Position numbers and translations under genes: made by a program
Shown here: piece after piece, positions 18,636-28,782 of the stretch
How positions within the stretch are numbered: position 1 is the stretch's first letter
Layout of the letters: every line of letters begins with the position of its first letter
Assembly: GCA_029776255.1 (NCBI GenBank)
Contig: JAKOTN010000060.1
Location: 1 to 54,125 of the forward strand
Reading direction: 5' to 3'
DNA: 54,125 bases
Source: Pseudomonadota bacterium
GTDB taxonomy: Bacteria; Pseudomonadota; Gammaproteobacteria; Burkholderiales; Rhodocyclaceae
Notes under the pieces: model-generated
Told to the model about the DNA's origin: nothing
Databases searched by the model: none
Seen by the model: the letters and a program-made list of their open reading frames with translations, nothing else

Positions 18636-19184
18636 ATGAGCATGATCGACCTTGAAAAGCTGGCCCAAAGCCAAAAAGCGAACGCCCAAGTGATGATGAC
18701 GCTGGTTCGCACCGCCTTCCACGGCCTGGAGCAGCTTTCCGCCCTCAACCTCGCCGCCAGCCGCGAATTGTTCAACAATGGCGCCAACGGCGCACAGCAA
18801 TTGATGGGCGTCAAGGATCCCAAGGAACTTGGCAACGTCGCGTCCTCGCTGGCCAAGCCGAACGTTGAAAAACTGATGGAATATTCGCGCAGCCTTTACG
18901 ATCTCTCGGCCAACATGCAGCGCGAGATTGCCGCGGTGATGGAAAATCAATACAACACCTTGCGGCACGACGCCGCGGGCCTGATCGCCAAGACCGGCGC
19001 CGTCTCGCCGATTTCCAGTGACGTGTTCGGCTCGGCGATGAAGCAGATGATGACCGCCTCGACCACCGCTTTCGAGAATATTTCGCAAATGGCCAAGCAG
19101 ATGACCGACATTGTCGACAGCAACGTCAAGGCCGCTTCCAATGCCACGGCGCAAGCCGCCGCCGCGCTGACGTCGAAGAAATAA
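18636..19184 (+). CDS. Phasin, second copy
   Basis: A 182-residue phasin family protein: MSMIDLEKLAQSQKANAQVM, then LEQLSALNLAASRELFNNGA, DPKELGNVASSLAKPNVEKL and a tail of Ala-rich coil ending TSKK. It is a diverged tandem paralogue of the gene at 17896 with the same length and helical pattern. ATG 18636 has CGGAG 6 bases upstream; an in-frame start seven codons earlier is less well placed. A strong terminator follows. The 188-base gap from the first copy shows no terminator, so the two may be co-transcribed. Confidence 0.88.
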   Translation: MSMIDLEKLAQSQKANAQVMMTLVRTAFHGLEQLSALNLAASRELFNNGANGAQQLMGVKDPKELGNVASSLAKPNVEKLMEYSRSLYDLSANMQREIAAVMENQYNTLRHDAAGLIAKTGAVSPISSDVFGSAMKQMMTASTTAFENISQMAKQMTDIVDSNVKAASNATAQAAAALTSKK

Positions 19185-19201
19185 TCCGACGACTCGGCTC
19201 C

Positions 19202-19232
19202 AAAAAAACCCCGCCACGCCGGGGTTTTTTTG
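19202..19232 (+). terminator. Strong bidirectional rho-independent terminator
   Basis: AAAAAAACCCCG, loop CCACG, then CCGGGGTTTTTTT. The A and T runs on both sides allow use by the phasin genes on the plus strand and by the minus-strand CinA-like gene ending at 19262. Confidence 0.9.
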
Positions 19233-19261
19233 CGTTTACTCTTGCATTTACCGCTACGCGC

Positions 19262-20017
19262 TCAGGTTCGCCATCGCCAGGCGATGTTCCGGCGCTCGAC
19301 CTCCTGACGAATCGCCGTCATCGCCCGATCGACTTGAACCGGGTCCCCTTCGACGCCAAGTTCCAGATGTATCCGTCGGCCGTCGTTACCAACCGACGGC
19401 AGGCTGAAGAGCCGTAACGCCGGAAAATCCGCGACAATGCGCTCCATCAAGTCCAGCAAGGCGCTTTCGTAACAATTCTCTCCGGTCAGCAGAAAGGCTT
19501 TTTCCACCGTCGCGTACGGGTGAAAAAGAGGGGCATAAAAGGTATCGAGCGCCCATTCCGCCATCGGATGCGCCATCTGCGGGAAACCCGGCAGAAAATA
19601 ATGATCGCGAACGCTGAAACCGGGGATGCGGTTGAAGGGATTGGGCACGATATCGACACCGCGCGGGAAGGTGCCCAGCAACAGGCGGACGTCGTTCGTT
19701 TCATCGCCGAAGCGGGCGCGAATTTCACGTTCCGCCTCGGGATGCAGCACCAGATCGACATCCAGAGCCTCGGCGACGGCCTGCCGGGTGTGGTCGTCGG
19801 GGGTGTTGCCGATACCGCCGAAACAAAACACCGCGTCGCCGGCGACCATGCTGCGCCGTACCGTCGCGGCGATGTGCGAACGGTGGTCGCCCAGATAGGT
19901 GACCCACGCCAAACGCAAACCGCGCGCCGCCAGCAGTTCGGCAATCCTGGCGAAGTGCCGGTCGACTCGTTTTCCCGACAGAATTTCATCGCCGACGATG
20001 ATTGCGCCAAAATTCAT
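19262..20017 (-). CDS. CinA-like MoaB/Mog-domain protein
   Basis: A 251-residue protein of the competence/damage-inducible CinA N-terminal family. It begins MNFGAIIVGDEILSGKRVDR, and VFCFGGIGNTPDDHTRQAVA carries the MoCF-fold binding loop (GGxGxTxDD). The C-terminal nicotinamide-nucleotide amidase domain of full CinA is absent, as in other stand-alone members of this family, whose exact reaction is not settled. The start is fixed by GGAGGAAC 8 bases upstream and by overlap (ATGA) with the preceding EI24 gene. A longer open frame to 20707 is antisense-like and rejected. Confidence 0.85.
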   Translation of the reverse strand: MNFGAIIVGDEILSGKRVDRHFARIAELLAARGLRLAWVTYLGDHRSHIAATVRRSMVAGDAVFCFGGIGNTPDDHTRQAVAEALDVDLVLHPEAEREIRARFGDETNDVRLLLGTFPRGVDIVPNPFNRIPGFSVRDHYFLPGFPQMAHPMAEWALDTFYAPLFHPYATVEKAFLLTGENCYESALLDLMERIVADFPALRLFSLPSVGNDGRRIHLELGVEGDPVQVDRAMTAIRQEVERRNIAWRWRT

Positions 20018-20766
20018 CCTTGTTCCTCCAATAACTTCGCGTCGCCGACAAGCTCGCCGGACGTGGTCTGCCGCGACTGCCGCAACGCTTCCAGACCAAA
20101 GTGGATAAAGGCCAGCGCCGCCATCGTCGGCGTCAGCAGGCCGAGTAGCGGAATGTGCGCGAACAGCGCCAATGTCAGTCCGAGCAGCAACAGCGGCAAG
20201 CGATAACGCTGGCGCAGCCGCTGCCATTCCTCTTCGCTGGCGTGCTCGACCAGGGCGTCGTAGGCGAATGTACGCCGTGTCAACCACGCCATCCAGAACA
20301 GCGGCAGGATGAACGCCAATCCGGGAATCAGCCACAGGGGCACGGTGACGAGCCAGCCAGCGGCGTACAACACGATTGCCGATAAACTGTTCCATAACGC
20401 GCCGCTGAAGCTCTCCTTGCCTTGCCGTGTCAGATCGGGATAGTCGGTACCGGCGACATGCCGAAGCAACAGCGGCATCACGAAATTCGCCGTCAGCAGC
20501 ATCGTCACGACGAAAGCGGCGCTGAGAATCACCAACCAGCCGCCAATAGCCGCGGCCACCTTGGCCAACCACAGCGCTCCCCATCCCGCCAGCCAGACAA
20601 ACGGGGTCTGCGCGGCCAGTTCGCCGATCAATTGCTCCAGAAAGAATAGTGCCAGTCCGATGCAGACCAGCACACCCACCACCGCCGGCCAGGCGATGAG
20701 CAGCCATATCCGTCCGCGCGCCAGCGTTTTCACGCTACGCAGCAGTGCCACGCCAACAGCGGTCAT
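20014..20766 (-). CDS. EI24 domain membrane protein
   Basis: A 250-residue integral membrane protein of the EI24/CysZ-like family: MTAVGVALLRSVKTLARGRI, then several long hydrophobic segments (LLIAWPAVVGVLVCIGLALF; WLVILSAAFVVTMLLTANFV; VLYAAGWLVTVPLWLIPGLA; a final pair around LLLLGLTLALFAHIPLLGLL). The motif RRTFAYDALVEHAS is typical of betaproteobacterial EI24 proteins. Function is uncertain; the related CysZ is a sulfate permease. ATG 20766 is chosen because translation upstream lacks hydrophobicity. It starts 4 bases after the hrpA stop codon and overlaps the CinA-like gene. Confidence 0.82.
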   Translation of the reverse strand: MTAVGVALLRSVKTLARGRIWLLIAWPAVVGVLVCIGLALFFLEQLIGELAAQTPFVWLAGWGALWLAKVAAAIGGWLVILSAAFVVTMLLTANFVMPLLLRHVAGTDYPDLTRQGKESFSGALWNSLSAIVLYAAGWLVTVPLWLIPGLAFILPLFWMAWLTRRTFAYDALVEHASEEEWQRLRQRYRLPLLLLGLTLALFAHIPLLGLLTPTMAALAFIHFGLEALRQSRQTTSGELVGDAKLLEEQG

Positions 20767-20770
20767 CGTG

Positions 20771-23700
20771 TCATGGTCCTTCCCACATTTTTTGCAGTCG
20801 TTTGCTGGATACCGGGACCGGCGTGCGCAGTTCCTGGGCGAATAATTGCACCCGCAACTCCTCCAGCAACCAACGATACTGGTCGAGTCGCGGATCGTGA
20901 ACGCCCTGCTTGGCAAGCGCGGCGGCACGGCGCTCGTAATTGGTCCACAGCGGCGTCCATTCGGCGAGCAGCCGCGCGTCGCGGGCTTCGCCCTGGTTCC
21001 CCGCCGCTTTCACCTTTTCCAGTCGCAGTGCGATCGCTTTCAGGTAACGCGGGTAGTGCTGCAAACGTTCGAATGGCGTATCGACAACAAACCGTTTGCC
21101 AATCAGCCGCGCCAGTTGCGTCTCCACGTCGCGTGCGATGTCAGGATGCCCCTTGAACGCCGGCAATTTTTTTTGCAACGCCTGCCAATCGGTGAGAATC
21201 TGCCCGACCAGGCGGCAGATTTCCTGCGCCAGCAAACCCAGTCGCGGTTTTGCCTCCCGGCAGCGCGCCTGGAAAGCGGCGGCATCGGTCGGCCATGGCG
21301 GCGTCAGACAGGCGCGTTCGATGGTCAGTGCGATCACCTGGCGCCGCAAGTCGTCGAGCGTGCCCAGGGCGATGAATTGCATCGCCATCTGAGTCAGCCC
21401 GGGGAGATTTTTCTCGAAGTATTTCAGTTGGTCGCGAAATTGCAGCATGAACAGGCGCGACAGCCCGGCCGCATGCCCTTTCGCCGCCTCGGTCGGCGAG
21501 TCGAAAACACGCAACGATACGCTCTCGCCATCGTCGGTCAGTCCCGGGTAGCCGAGAACCGTTTGTCCGCCGTCGAGACTGACCTCCATCAACGCCGGCA
21601 ATTCGCCAAACGACCAGTCGGTCATGCCGCTGTAGTCGCTCGGCGTCTCGTGCAGATCGGCGAACTCTTGTTTCGCCTCGCGCGCCCATTCACCGCGCAG
21701 CTCGCTCAGCTGGCGACTCATTCCCAGTTGCCGGCCGTTGTCGTCGATCAGGCGAAAATTGAGAAACAGGTGTGGCGGCAAAATGTCGGGGCGAAAGGCA
21801 TCCGGCGTGATTTCCCAACCACGCGCGTTCAGTCCTCGCGTCCGCAGTGCGTAAGCAATCAAGGTGTCGATCAAGGGTTTGTCCAGCGGCGGCGTTGCCG
21901 CGACGAATTCGGCGGCGAATTCCGGCACCGGCACCAGCCTGGCGCGGAGACGCCGGGGCAGCGTTTTGATCAATTGCGCGACTTTTTCCTTCAGCAATCC
22001 GGGTACCAGCCACTCGCAGCGCGCGGCGGGGAGTTGATTCAACCGCGCCAACGGAACGGTCAGCGTGACCCCGTCGCGCGGGCTGCCAGGCTCGAAGTGG
22101 TACGCGAGTTCGAAATCCATGCCGCCCAGGCGTATCGCGTGCGGAAACGCCTCGCTGGTGATGCCCGCGGCCTCGTGTCGCATCAAATCCTCGCGCCGCA
22201 GACACAAACAGCGCGGTGCGGCACGTTCCGCCTCGCGCCGCCAAGCGTCGAAGGCGGCGCCGTTGTGGATCTCGGCCGGGATCAGGCGGTCGTAAAACGC
22301 GAAAATCAAGGTATCGTCAACCAACACATCCGGTCGCCTAGACTTGTGTTCGAGGGTTTCGATGTCGAGTATCAGTTGCTGATTATGGGTAAAAAACGTC
22401 CAGCGGCGAGCGAATTCCTCGCTGACCTCGCCGTCGACCAAGGCGTGCCGGATGAAGATCTCGCGGGCCTCGCGCGGGTTGATCGGCCCGAAGTTCACAC
22501 GCCGGCGCGGATCGACGACGATGCCGTACAACGTGATGCGCTCGAACGCGACGGCCTGCATGGCCTTCTTTTCCCAATGCGGGTCAAACCAGCTTCGCTT
22601 CAGGAGGTGCGCGCCGACGCGCTCCAGCCACGCGGGTTCGATGCGCGCGACGCAACGGGCGAACAGACGGGTCGTTTCGCCAAGCTCGCCGGCGACGACC
22701 CATTTTCCGGCTTTTTTGTGCAGCGGCGAGCCGGGGTGGATCAGGAACTTGATGCCGCGCGCGCCGAGATAATGCGCCGATTCCTCCGATTTGCAGCCGA
22801 TGTTGCCCAGCAGCCCCGCCAGCAGCGCGCAATGAATGGCGTCGTGGGTCGCCGGCAACTGGTTTTCCCGCCATTGCCGTTCGGCGACGAAGGCATGCAA
22901 TTGACGATGAATGTCATGCCACTCGCGCATGCGCGGCGCGGACAGGAAATTTTCGCGGCAAGCCTCGATGAGCTTGCGTTGCGATTTGCGATGCGTCAGT
23001 TCTTCCTGGTACCACTGCCAGAGCTTGAACCACGACAGGAATTCCGATTTTTCATCGGCGAAACGGCGATGGGCGGCATCGGCCGATCCTTGCCGCTCTT
23101 GCGGGCGCTCACGTGGATCCTGCACCGACAAGGCCGCGGCGATGACCAGCATCTCGCGCAGACAGCCCGAGTCGCGCGCGGCGACGATCATCCGCCCAAG
23201 CCGCGGGTCGAGCGGCATTTGCGCCAATTCCTGTCCGGTCGGTGTCAACGCACGCTCGGCGTTGACCGCGCCGAGTTCGAGCAGCAGCTGGTAGCCGTCG
23301 CTGATCGCCTTGCGCGGCGGCGCTTCCAGAAAGGGAAAATCCTCGATGTCGCCAAGCCGCAGCGCTTTCATTCGCAAGATCACCCCGGCCAACGACGAGC
23401 GCAGAATTTCCGGATCGGTGTAGGCGGGCCGTAAGTCGAAATCCCGTTCCTCGTAAAGACGAATGCAGACACCCGCCGCCACCCGCCCGCAACGGCCGGC
23501 GCGCTGATTGGCCGACGCCTGCGAAATCTTCTCGATCCGTAGTTGCTCGACCTTGTTGCGGTAGGAATAACGTTTCACCCGCGCCAGCCCGGAATCGACC
23601 ACGTAGCGAATGCCCGGCACGGTCAGCGAGGTTTCGGCGACATTGGTCGCCAGCACGATGCGTCGACCAAGATGTGGCCTGAAGATCCGCGCCTGTTCTT

Positions 23701-24730
23701 CGGCCGACAGGCGGGCAAACAAGGGCAGGATCTCGGTATGCGGCGGGTGGTGCTTGCGCAATGACTCGGCGGCTTCGCGAATTTCGCGCTCGCCCGGCAA
23801 AAAAACCAGGACGTCTCCCGGCCCCAGCCGGTGCAATTCGTCGCAGGCATCGACCACCGCGGCGTAGAGATCGCGCTCATCGTCGCCAACGACGCGTTGC
23901 CCCCCTTCGCCGCCTTCTTCGTTTTGCAGCGGCCGGTAGCGCAACTCCACCGGATACAGCCGCCCCGAGACCTCGATCACCGGCGCGTTGTCGAAGTGTC
24001 GCGCGAAGCGTTCCGCGTCGATGGTTGCCGAGGTGACGATCACTTTCAAATCCGGCCGCTTTGGCAGCAACTGCTTGAGGTAGCCAAGCAGAAAATCGAT
24101 GTTCAGGCTGCGTTCGTGCGCCTCGTCGATAATCAATGTGTCGTACTGCTCGAGCCATGGATCGCCCTGCGTCTCGGCCAGCAGAATGCCATCGGTCATC
24201 ACCTTGACGAAGGCGTCGGGCGACGTGTGGTCGCCAAAGCGGATTTTGTAGCCCACCAGTCGATTGCCGTCGTCGTGCCCGTCGCTGTGCAATTCCTGCG
24301 CGACGCGTAGCGCTGTCGACCGGGCGGCGATTCGGCGCGGCTGAGTGTGGCCGATCAAACCGTTAATGCCGCGTCCAAGGTCAAGGCAAATTTTTGGAAT
24401 CTGTGTTGTCTTGCCGGAACCGGTTTCGCCGCAGACGATCGTGACTTGGTGGCGGGCGATCAAACCCGCGATTTCCTCACGCCGACCGTTGACCGGCAGA
24501 TCGTCGGCGAATTCCGGCTGCGGCCGCCTTGCCAGACGCGCGGCAACGGCGGCTCGCGATTTTTCGAGCAAATGATCGCGCTCCGCCTGCAATGCCTCGC
24601 GTTTCGCACCGAACACGCGCCGCAAATCGCGAGCGAGCGCGCGCAGGCGACGACGATCGCTCGCCAAACAATCGGCAAATGCGGTGGAGGCGTGGGTGGT
24701 GGCGCCGGGGGCGGAAGTGGTGGCGGTCAT
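20771..24730 (-). CDS. hrpA: ATP-dependent RNA helicase HrpA
   Basis: A 1319-residue DEAH-box helicase acting on RNA and implicated in rescue of stalled or collided ribosomes. Walker A CGETGSGKTTQIPK, motif Ia TQPRRIAARS, DEAH box LIIDEAHERSLN, motif III VTSATIDAERF, then ATNVAETSLTVPGIRYVVDS and QRAGRCGR (motif VI) are all present. The HA2, OB-fold and long DUF3418 C-terminal domain (ending near RTPVPVSSKRLQKMW) give the usual HrpA length. The start at 24730 is a choice: in-frame codons extend to 24790 but the family normally begins near here. It leads the hrpA-EI24-cinA-like cluster. Confidence 0.93.
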   Translation of the reverse strand: MTATTSAPGATTHASTAFADCLASDRRRLRALARDLRRVFGAKREALQAERDHLLEKSRAAVAARLARRPQPEFADDLPVNGRREEIAGLIARHQVTIVCGETGSGKTTQIPKICLDLGRGINGLIGHTQPRRIAARSTALRVAQELHSDGHDDGNRLVGYKIRFGDHTSPDAFVKVMTDGILLAETQGDPWLEQYDTLIIDEAHERSLNIDFLLGYLKQLLPKRPDLKVIVTSATIDAERFARHFDNAPVIEVSGRLYPVELRYRPLQNEEGGEGGQRVVGDDERDLYAAVVDACDELHRLGPGDVLVFLPGEREIREAAESLRKHHPPHTEILPLFARLSAEEQARIFRPHLGRRIVLATNVAETSLTVPGIRYVVDSGLARVKRYSYRNKVEQLRIEKISQASANQRAGRCGRVAAGVCIRLYEERDFDLRPAYTDPEILRSSLAGVILRMKALRLGDIEDFPFLEAPPRKAISDGYQLLLELGAVNAERALTPTGQELAQMPLDPRLGRMIVAARDSGCLREMLVIAAALSVQDPRERPQERQGSADAAHRRFADEKSEFLSWFKLWQWYQEELTHRKSQRKLIEACRENFLSAPRMREWHDIHRQLHAFVAERQWRENQLPATHDAIHCALLAGLLGNIGCKSEESAHYLGARGIKFLIHPGSPLHKKAGKWVVAGELGETTRLFARCVARIEPAWLERVGAHLLKRSWFDPHWEKKAMQAVAFERITLYGIVVDPRRRVNFGPINPREAREIFIRHALVDGEVSEEFARRWTFFTHNQQLILDIETLEHKSRRPDVLVDDTLIFAFYDRLIPAEIHNGAAFDAWRREAERAAPRCLCLRREDLMRHEAAGITSEAFPHAIRLGGMDFELAYHFEPGSPRDGVTLTVPLARLNQLPAARCEWLVPGLLKEKVAQLIKTLPRRLRARLVPVPEFAAEFVAATPPLDKPLIDTLIAYALRTRGLNARGWEITPDAFRPDILPPHLFLNFRLIDDNGRQLGMSRQLSELRGEWAREAKQEFADLHETPSDYSGMTDWSFGELPALMEVSLDGGQTVLGYPGLTDDGESVSLRVFDSPTEAAKGHAAGLSRLFMLQFRDQLKYFEKNLPGLTQMAMQFIALGTLDDLRRQVIALTIERACLTPPWPTDAAAFQARCREAKPRLGLLAQEICRLVGQILTDWQALQKKLPAFKGHPDIARDVETQLARLIGKRFVVDTPFERLQHYPRYLKAIALRLEKVKAAGNQGEARDARLLAEWTPLWTNYERRAAALAKQGVHDPRLDQYRWLLEELRVQLFAQELRTPVPVSSKRLQKMWEGP

Positions 24731-24977
24731 CGGTCGGAAAAGGAGCCTTTCCGGGCTTGGCAAGGCGGGCGGCTCGCCGCCACGGAACAACAGTGGCGAT
24801 ACCCGTTACCGAGCACCGAGCGCAGGGGCTACCGGACCAGGCGGGAATGGCGAAGAGCCATCAACCCCGGACGGGCAGACGGTGGTGGCTGCATGTCACC
24901 GCCTGCCGATTGCCGAAAGAACTCGCTGGCCCGCCACTGCGGCCACTAATCTCGCCGAATCACGGCGTTTAATACTT

Positions 24978-26930
24978 TTAGCTATTGCCGTTGTCCAGGA
25001 AACTGCGCAGTTTGTCCGAACGTGAAGGATGACGAAGCTTTCGTAACGCTTTGGCTTCGATTTGCCGGATACGCTCCCGGGTGACATCGAACTGCTTGCC
25101 GACTTCCTCGAGAGTGTGATCGGTGTTCATTTCGATCCCGAAGCGCATCCGCAAAACCTTGGCTTCGCGTGGCGTCAGGGTATCGAGGACATCCTTGGTA
25201 ATGAAACGCAGACTGGAATAGAGCGCGGCTTCGGTGGGCGCGAGCGTCGCCTGATCCTCGATGAAATCGCCGAGATGTGAGTCGTCGTCGTCGCCGATCG
25301 GCGTCTCCATCGAGATCGGCTCCTTGCTGATCTTGAGGATTTTCCGAATCTTTTCCTCCGGCATCTCCATTTTTTTCGCCAACGTCGCCGGATCGGCCTC
25401 AAGGCCGGTTTCCTGCAAGATTTGCCGGGAAATCCGGTTCATCTTGTTGATCGTTTCGATCATGTGCACTGGAATGCGGATGGTGCGCGCCTGATCGGCG
25501 ATGGAGCGCGTGATCGCCTGGCGAATCCACCAGGTGGCGTAGGTCGAGAATTTATAGCCACGGCGATATTCGAACTTGTCCACCGCTTTCATCAGACCGA
25601 TGTTGCCCTCTTGTATGAGGTCGAGGAACTGCAAGCCGCGATTGGTGTATTTCTTGGCGATCGAGATCACCAGACGCAAGTTGGCTTCGGTCATTTCACG
25701 CTTCGCACGGCGGGCCTTGGCTTCGCCGGTCGACATTTGTTTGTTGATGTCTTTCAGCTCGCGCAGCGGAATACCGATGCGATCCTGCAAGGCAAGCAGT
25801 TTCTTCTGTTCCTCCTTGATATTCGGCGCGTTGCGCGAGAGGATCGCGCCATAGGTCTTGCCGGCGGCGGCAATCTCGGCGTCAACCCACGCGATATTCA
25901 ACTCATTGCCGGGGAAAACCTTGATGAAATGAGGGCGGGGCATGCGCACCGTATCGACACAGATTCGCTGGATCTTGCGCTCGCAAGCGCGCGCCTCCTC
26001 CACCATCGCCCGTACCGAATCGCACAGGCGCTCGATGGTTTTCGATGTGAAGCGTATGCCCATCATCACTTCCGAAATTTCGTGTTGCAATCGGAGGTAA
26101 ACCTTATCTTGTGAACCTTTGCGGAGCAGCAAGGGATGCGCTTGGGCGTAGTGCGCCCGAATCAGATCGAGGCGTTCAAGCCCTTCGGTTTTCAGTTTGA
26201 GCAATGTCGCCGCCGCTGCCGCTCCTTCGACATTTTCAGGGCTTTCTTCTTCCTCTTCCTCGTCCGTTTCATCCAGATCGTCGGCCAGTTCCTCGAGCGC
26301 ACCGTCCGATTCGGGGTCGATCAGACCATCGATCAATTCATCGATACGCATTTCGTCGTTGGCGATCTTGTCGGCACAACTGACGATCTCGGCAATCGTC
26401 GTCGGACAGGCGGAAATCGCCTGGATCATGTGCTTGAGTCCGTCTTCGATCCGCTTCGCGATCTCGATTTCCCCCTCGCGGGTCAGTAACTCGACCGAGC
26501 CCATTTCGCGCATGTACATGCGCACCGGGTCGGTGGTTCTGCCGAATTCGGAATCCACGGTAGACAACGCTTGCTCGGCCTGCTCCTCGACATCGGCATC
26601 GTCCGCGCCAGCCGCCGGCGCGGCGTCGGACATCAGCAAGGTCTCGGCATCCGGCGCCTCATCGTAGACCTGTATCCCCATGTCGTTGAAGGTGCTGATG
26701 ATGCTTTCGATCTGTTCCGCATCGACGACATCGTCGGGAAGATGGTCGTTGATTTCGGCGTACGTGAGAAAGCCGCGTTCCTTGCCGAGTTTGATCAGCG
26801 TCTTGAGACGCATCTTGCGTGTCTCGTCGTCGACCGGCGCGGGTTGTGTACCAACCTGGGCCAGGAGATCTGCTGCCGCCTTGGCTTTCGCCACTTTCGC
26901 CGTTACCACCTTTTCCCTTGCCATGACCAT
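24978..26930 (-). CDS. rpoD: Primary sigma factor RpoD (sigma-70)
   Basis: A 650-residue housekeeping sigma factor. Region 1.1 (residues ~35-95, [20 protein letters not shown]), region 1.2 [20 protein letters not shown], an acidic non-conserved insert ([20 protein letters not shown], ~220-240), region 2 [20 protein letters not shown] and [20 protein letters not shown], region 3 and region 4 with the C-terminal helix-turn-helix [20 protein letters not shown] are complete. ATG 26930 and ATG 26924 are both possible starts. It is last in the rpsU-yqeY-dnaG-rpoD order, the macromolecular synthesis operon plus yqeY. Confidence 0.97.
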   Translation of the reverse strand: MVMAREKVVTAKVAKAKAAADLLAQVGTQPAPVDDETRKMRLKTLIKLGKERGFLTYAEINDHLPDDVVDAEQIESIISTFNDMGIQVYDEAPDAETLLMSDAAPAAGADDADVEEQAEQALSTVDSEFGRTTDPVRMYMREMGSVELLTREGEIEIAKRIEDGLKHMIQAISACPTTIAEIVSCADKIANDEMRIDELIDGLIDPESDGALEELADDLDETDEEEEEESPENVEGAAAAATLLKLKTEGLERLDLIRAHYAQAHPLLLRKGSQDKVYLRLQHEISEVMMGIRFTSKTIERLCDSVRAMVEEARACERKIQRICVDTVRMPRPHFIKVFPGNELNIAWVDAEIAAAGKTYGAILSRNAPNIKEEQKKLLALQDRIGIPLRELKDINKQMSTGEAKARRAKREMTEANLRLVISIAKKYTNRGLQFLDLIQEGNIGLMKAVDKFEYRRGYKFSTYATWWIRQAITRSIADQARTIRIPVHMIETINKMNRISRQILQETGLEADPATLAKKMEMPEEKIRKILKISKEPISMETPIGDDDDSHLGDFIEDQATLAPTEAALYSSLRFITKDVLDTLTPREAKVLRMRFGIEMNTDHTLEEVGKQFDVTRERIRQIEAKALRKLRHPSRSDKLRSFLDNGNS

Positions 26931-26986
26931 TTCCCGGATAGCGTTGTACTGGAAAAACCGCTTATCTTATCACACCTTAGAACGGC

Positions 26987-28735
26987 TTACACCGCGCGGT
27001 CAGCGCCCCCACGCGCGCTGATCGCCGACAGGTACTGCTGCTTTTCTTCATTCGACAACCCGCCGACGCCCACCCGTTGCGCTTTTTCCTGCAAACGCTC
27101 AAGAACGCGCTTGGACTCACTTTCGCGCAACTGCCTGACCGCGCCATCGAACTCGGCGTCAATCTCGTCTTCGGCAAAGGGTTGTTGCATTAGTTCAGCC
27201 GCTGCCGCACGCAAAATCCTTTCGCATTCGTCGCCCCGCAGCTTTTCCAACAATGCCGGATAAGCGACGGCGCGGTCGTCAGCGGCAACGATCGCTTCGG
27301 ACAGTCGCCGCAAGGCCTGCCCCTCCAGTGAGTCGACTGGCAGTAGCTCAAGCGGCAGGCTGGATGCCAGTTGAGGCTTCTGTAGCAACAAGGGCAACAA
27401 GCGCCGCGGAATGGAGAGTGGCGCCGGCCTCGGCGCGCGAGCCGGCGCCGGTCCCACTAGCGGCCGCAGTTTGCAGAGCTTCTCCACCTCCCCTTGAGAA
27501 AAACCGGTCACCTGAGCCAGCCGTTTGATCATCTGCAGCCTCAGCGAGATGGACTGCAAACGACCGAGCAGCGGCCTGGCGTCCGCAATCAATTTAGCCC
27601 GTCCTTCCGCGGCGGTCAGGTCACAATTTCGGACAAGTTCGCGGAGTAAAAAGTCTGACAGCGGCGTGGCGTCGGCGATCATCCGCAGAAAGGCGTCCCG
27701 CCCCTGTCGCCGCACGAAGCTGTCGGGGTCGTCCTTTTCAGGGAGGAAAACAAAGCCGGCCGTTTTTTGTTCCGGGAGCACGTCGAGGCAGTTTTCCAAG
27801 GCGCGCCATGCCGCCTTGCGGCCAGCGACATCGCCGTCAAAACAAAAAACCAGTCGTTCGGCCTGTCGTAGCAGTTTTTGCACGTGCGTCGCGGTGGTCG
27901 CCGTCCCTAGCGTGGCGACGACATTGCCAATGCCGTGTTGCGCCAGAGCGACAACATCCATGTAACCTTCGACAACGATGACCGTATCGCTCTGCCGGAT
28001 CGCTGTCCGGGCTTGCGGCAGACCGAAAACTTCTCGCCCCTTTTCAAACAGCGGCGTCTCCGGCGAATTGAGGTACTTTGGCTCTCCCGGCCCAATGACG
28101 CGGCCACCAAAGGCAATCGTTTCGCCCTTTTGATTGATGATCGGGAACATGATCCGATCGCGAAATCGGTCATACAGGCGACCACTATCGCTTTTGATGA
28201 CCAACCCGGCCAGTTGTAAATCCTGACTAACATAGTCGGAAAAGACATTCGCCAGGCTCTGCGAGCCCTCCGGCGCGTAACCGATGCCAAACCGGCGCGC
28301 GATTTCGCCGCTGAGACCGCGGTCCTTGAGGTAGGCCACCGCTTTCTCGGAACACCTGAGCCGCTGGTAATAAAACTTCGCCGTCCGTGCCATGATTTCC
28401 GTCAGTACGGGCACGCGCGGCGCATGCGGCGCCAGGTTCGCCTGTTCGTCGGGAACCGCCAAGCCGGCACGGGCAGCCAATTCCTTGACGGCGTCAACGA
28501 AGCCGATGCCGGCATATTCCATCAAAAAACCAATGGCCGTGCCATGAGCGCCGCAACCGAAACAGTGATAAAACTGCTTGCTCGGGCTGACGGTAAACGA
28601 CGGCGATTTCTCGCTATGAAAAGGGCAACAGGCAGCGAAATTGGCGCCGGCTTTCTTCAACGGCACGTAAGCGTCGATCAAGTCAACGACATCGACGCGA
28701 TGCAACAACTCCTGAATGAAAGCATCCGGAATCAT
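26987..28735 (-). CDS. dnaG: DNA primase DnaG
   Basis: A 582-residue primase making RNA primers at the replication fork. The N-terminal zinc-binding domain has CCPFHSEKSPSF and FYHCFGCGAHG (~35-65). The RNA polymerase core follows with FRDRIMFPIINQKGETIAFG and the Toprim motif VIVVEGYMDVVALAQHGIGN. The C-terminal DnaB-interacting domain occupies ~430-570. ATG at 28735 is the standard DnaG start (MIPDAFIQELLHRVDVVDLI). It lies between yqeY (47 bases upstream) and rpoD (56 bases downstream). Confidence 0.97.
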   Translation of the reverse strand: MIPDAFIQELLHRVDVVDLIDAYVPLKKAGANFAACCPFHSEKSPSFTVSPSKQFYHCFGCGAHGTAIGFLMEYAGIGFVDAVKELAARAGLAVPDEQANLAPHAPRVPVLTEIMARTAKFYYQRLRCSEKAVAYLKDRGLSGEIARRFGIGYAPEGSQSLANVFSDYVSQDLQLAGLVIKSDSGRLYDRFRDRIMFPIINQKGETIAFGGRVIGPGEPKYLNSPETPLFEKGREVFGLPQARTAIRQSDTVIVVEGYMDVVALAQHGIGNVVATLGTATTATHVQKLLRQAERLVFCFDGDVAGRKAAWRALENCLDVLPEQKTAGFVFLPEKDDPDSFVRRQGRDAFLRMIADATPLSDFLLRELVRNCDLTAAEGRAKLIADARPLLGRLQSISLRLQMIKRLAQVTGFSQGEVEKLCKLRPLVGPAPARAPRPAPLSIPRRLLPLLLQKPQLASSLPLELLPVDSLEGQALRRLSEAIVAADDRAVAYPALLEKLRGDECERILRAAAAELMQQPFAEDEIDAEFDGAVRQLRESESKRVLERLQEKAQRVGVGGLSNEEKQQYLSAISARGGADRAV

Positions 28736-28782
28736 TCAGGTCATTCTTGGCAACCGGCGACCGGTGGTGACAAGACCGGAAT

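Noticed and set aside
20846-23434. Very long plus-strand open frame opposite hrpA
   Set aside because: It is antisense to clear helicase motifs and has no recognisable domain; GC-rich codon bias keeps antisense frames open.
24731-24977. tRNA or gene between hrpA and rpoD
   Set aside because: No cloverleaf and no coding-like frame. A small CGCCG/CGGCG hairpin after rpoD lacks a U-run.
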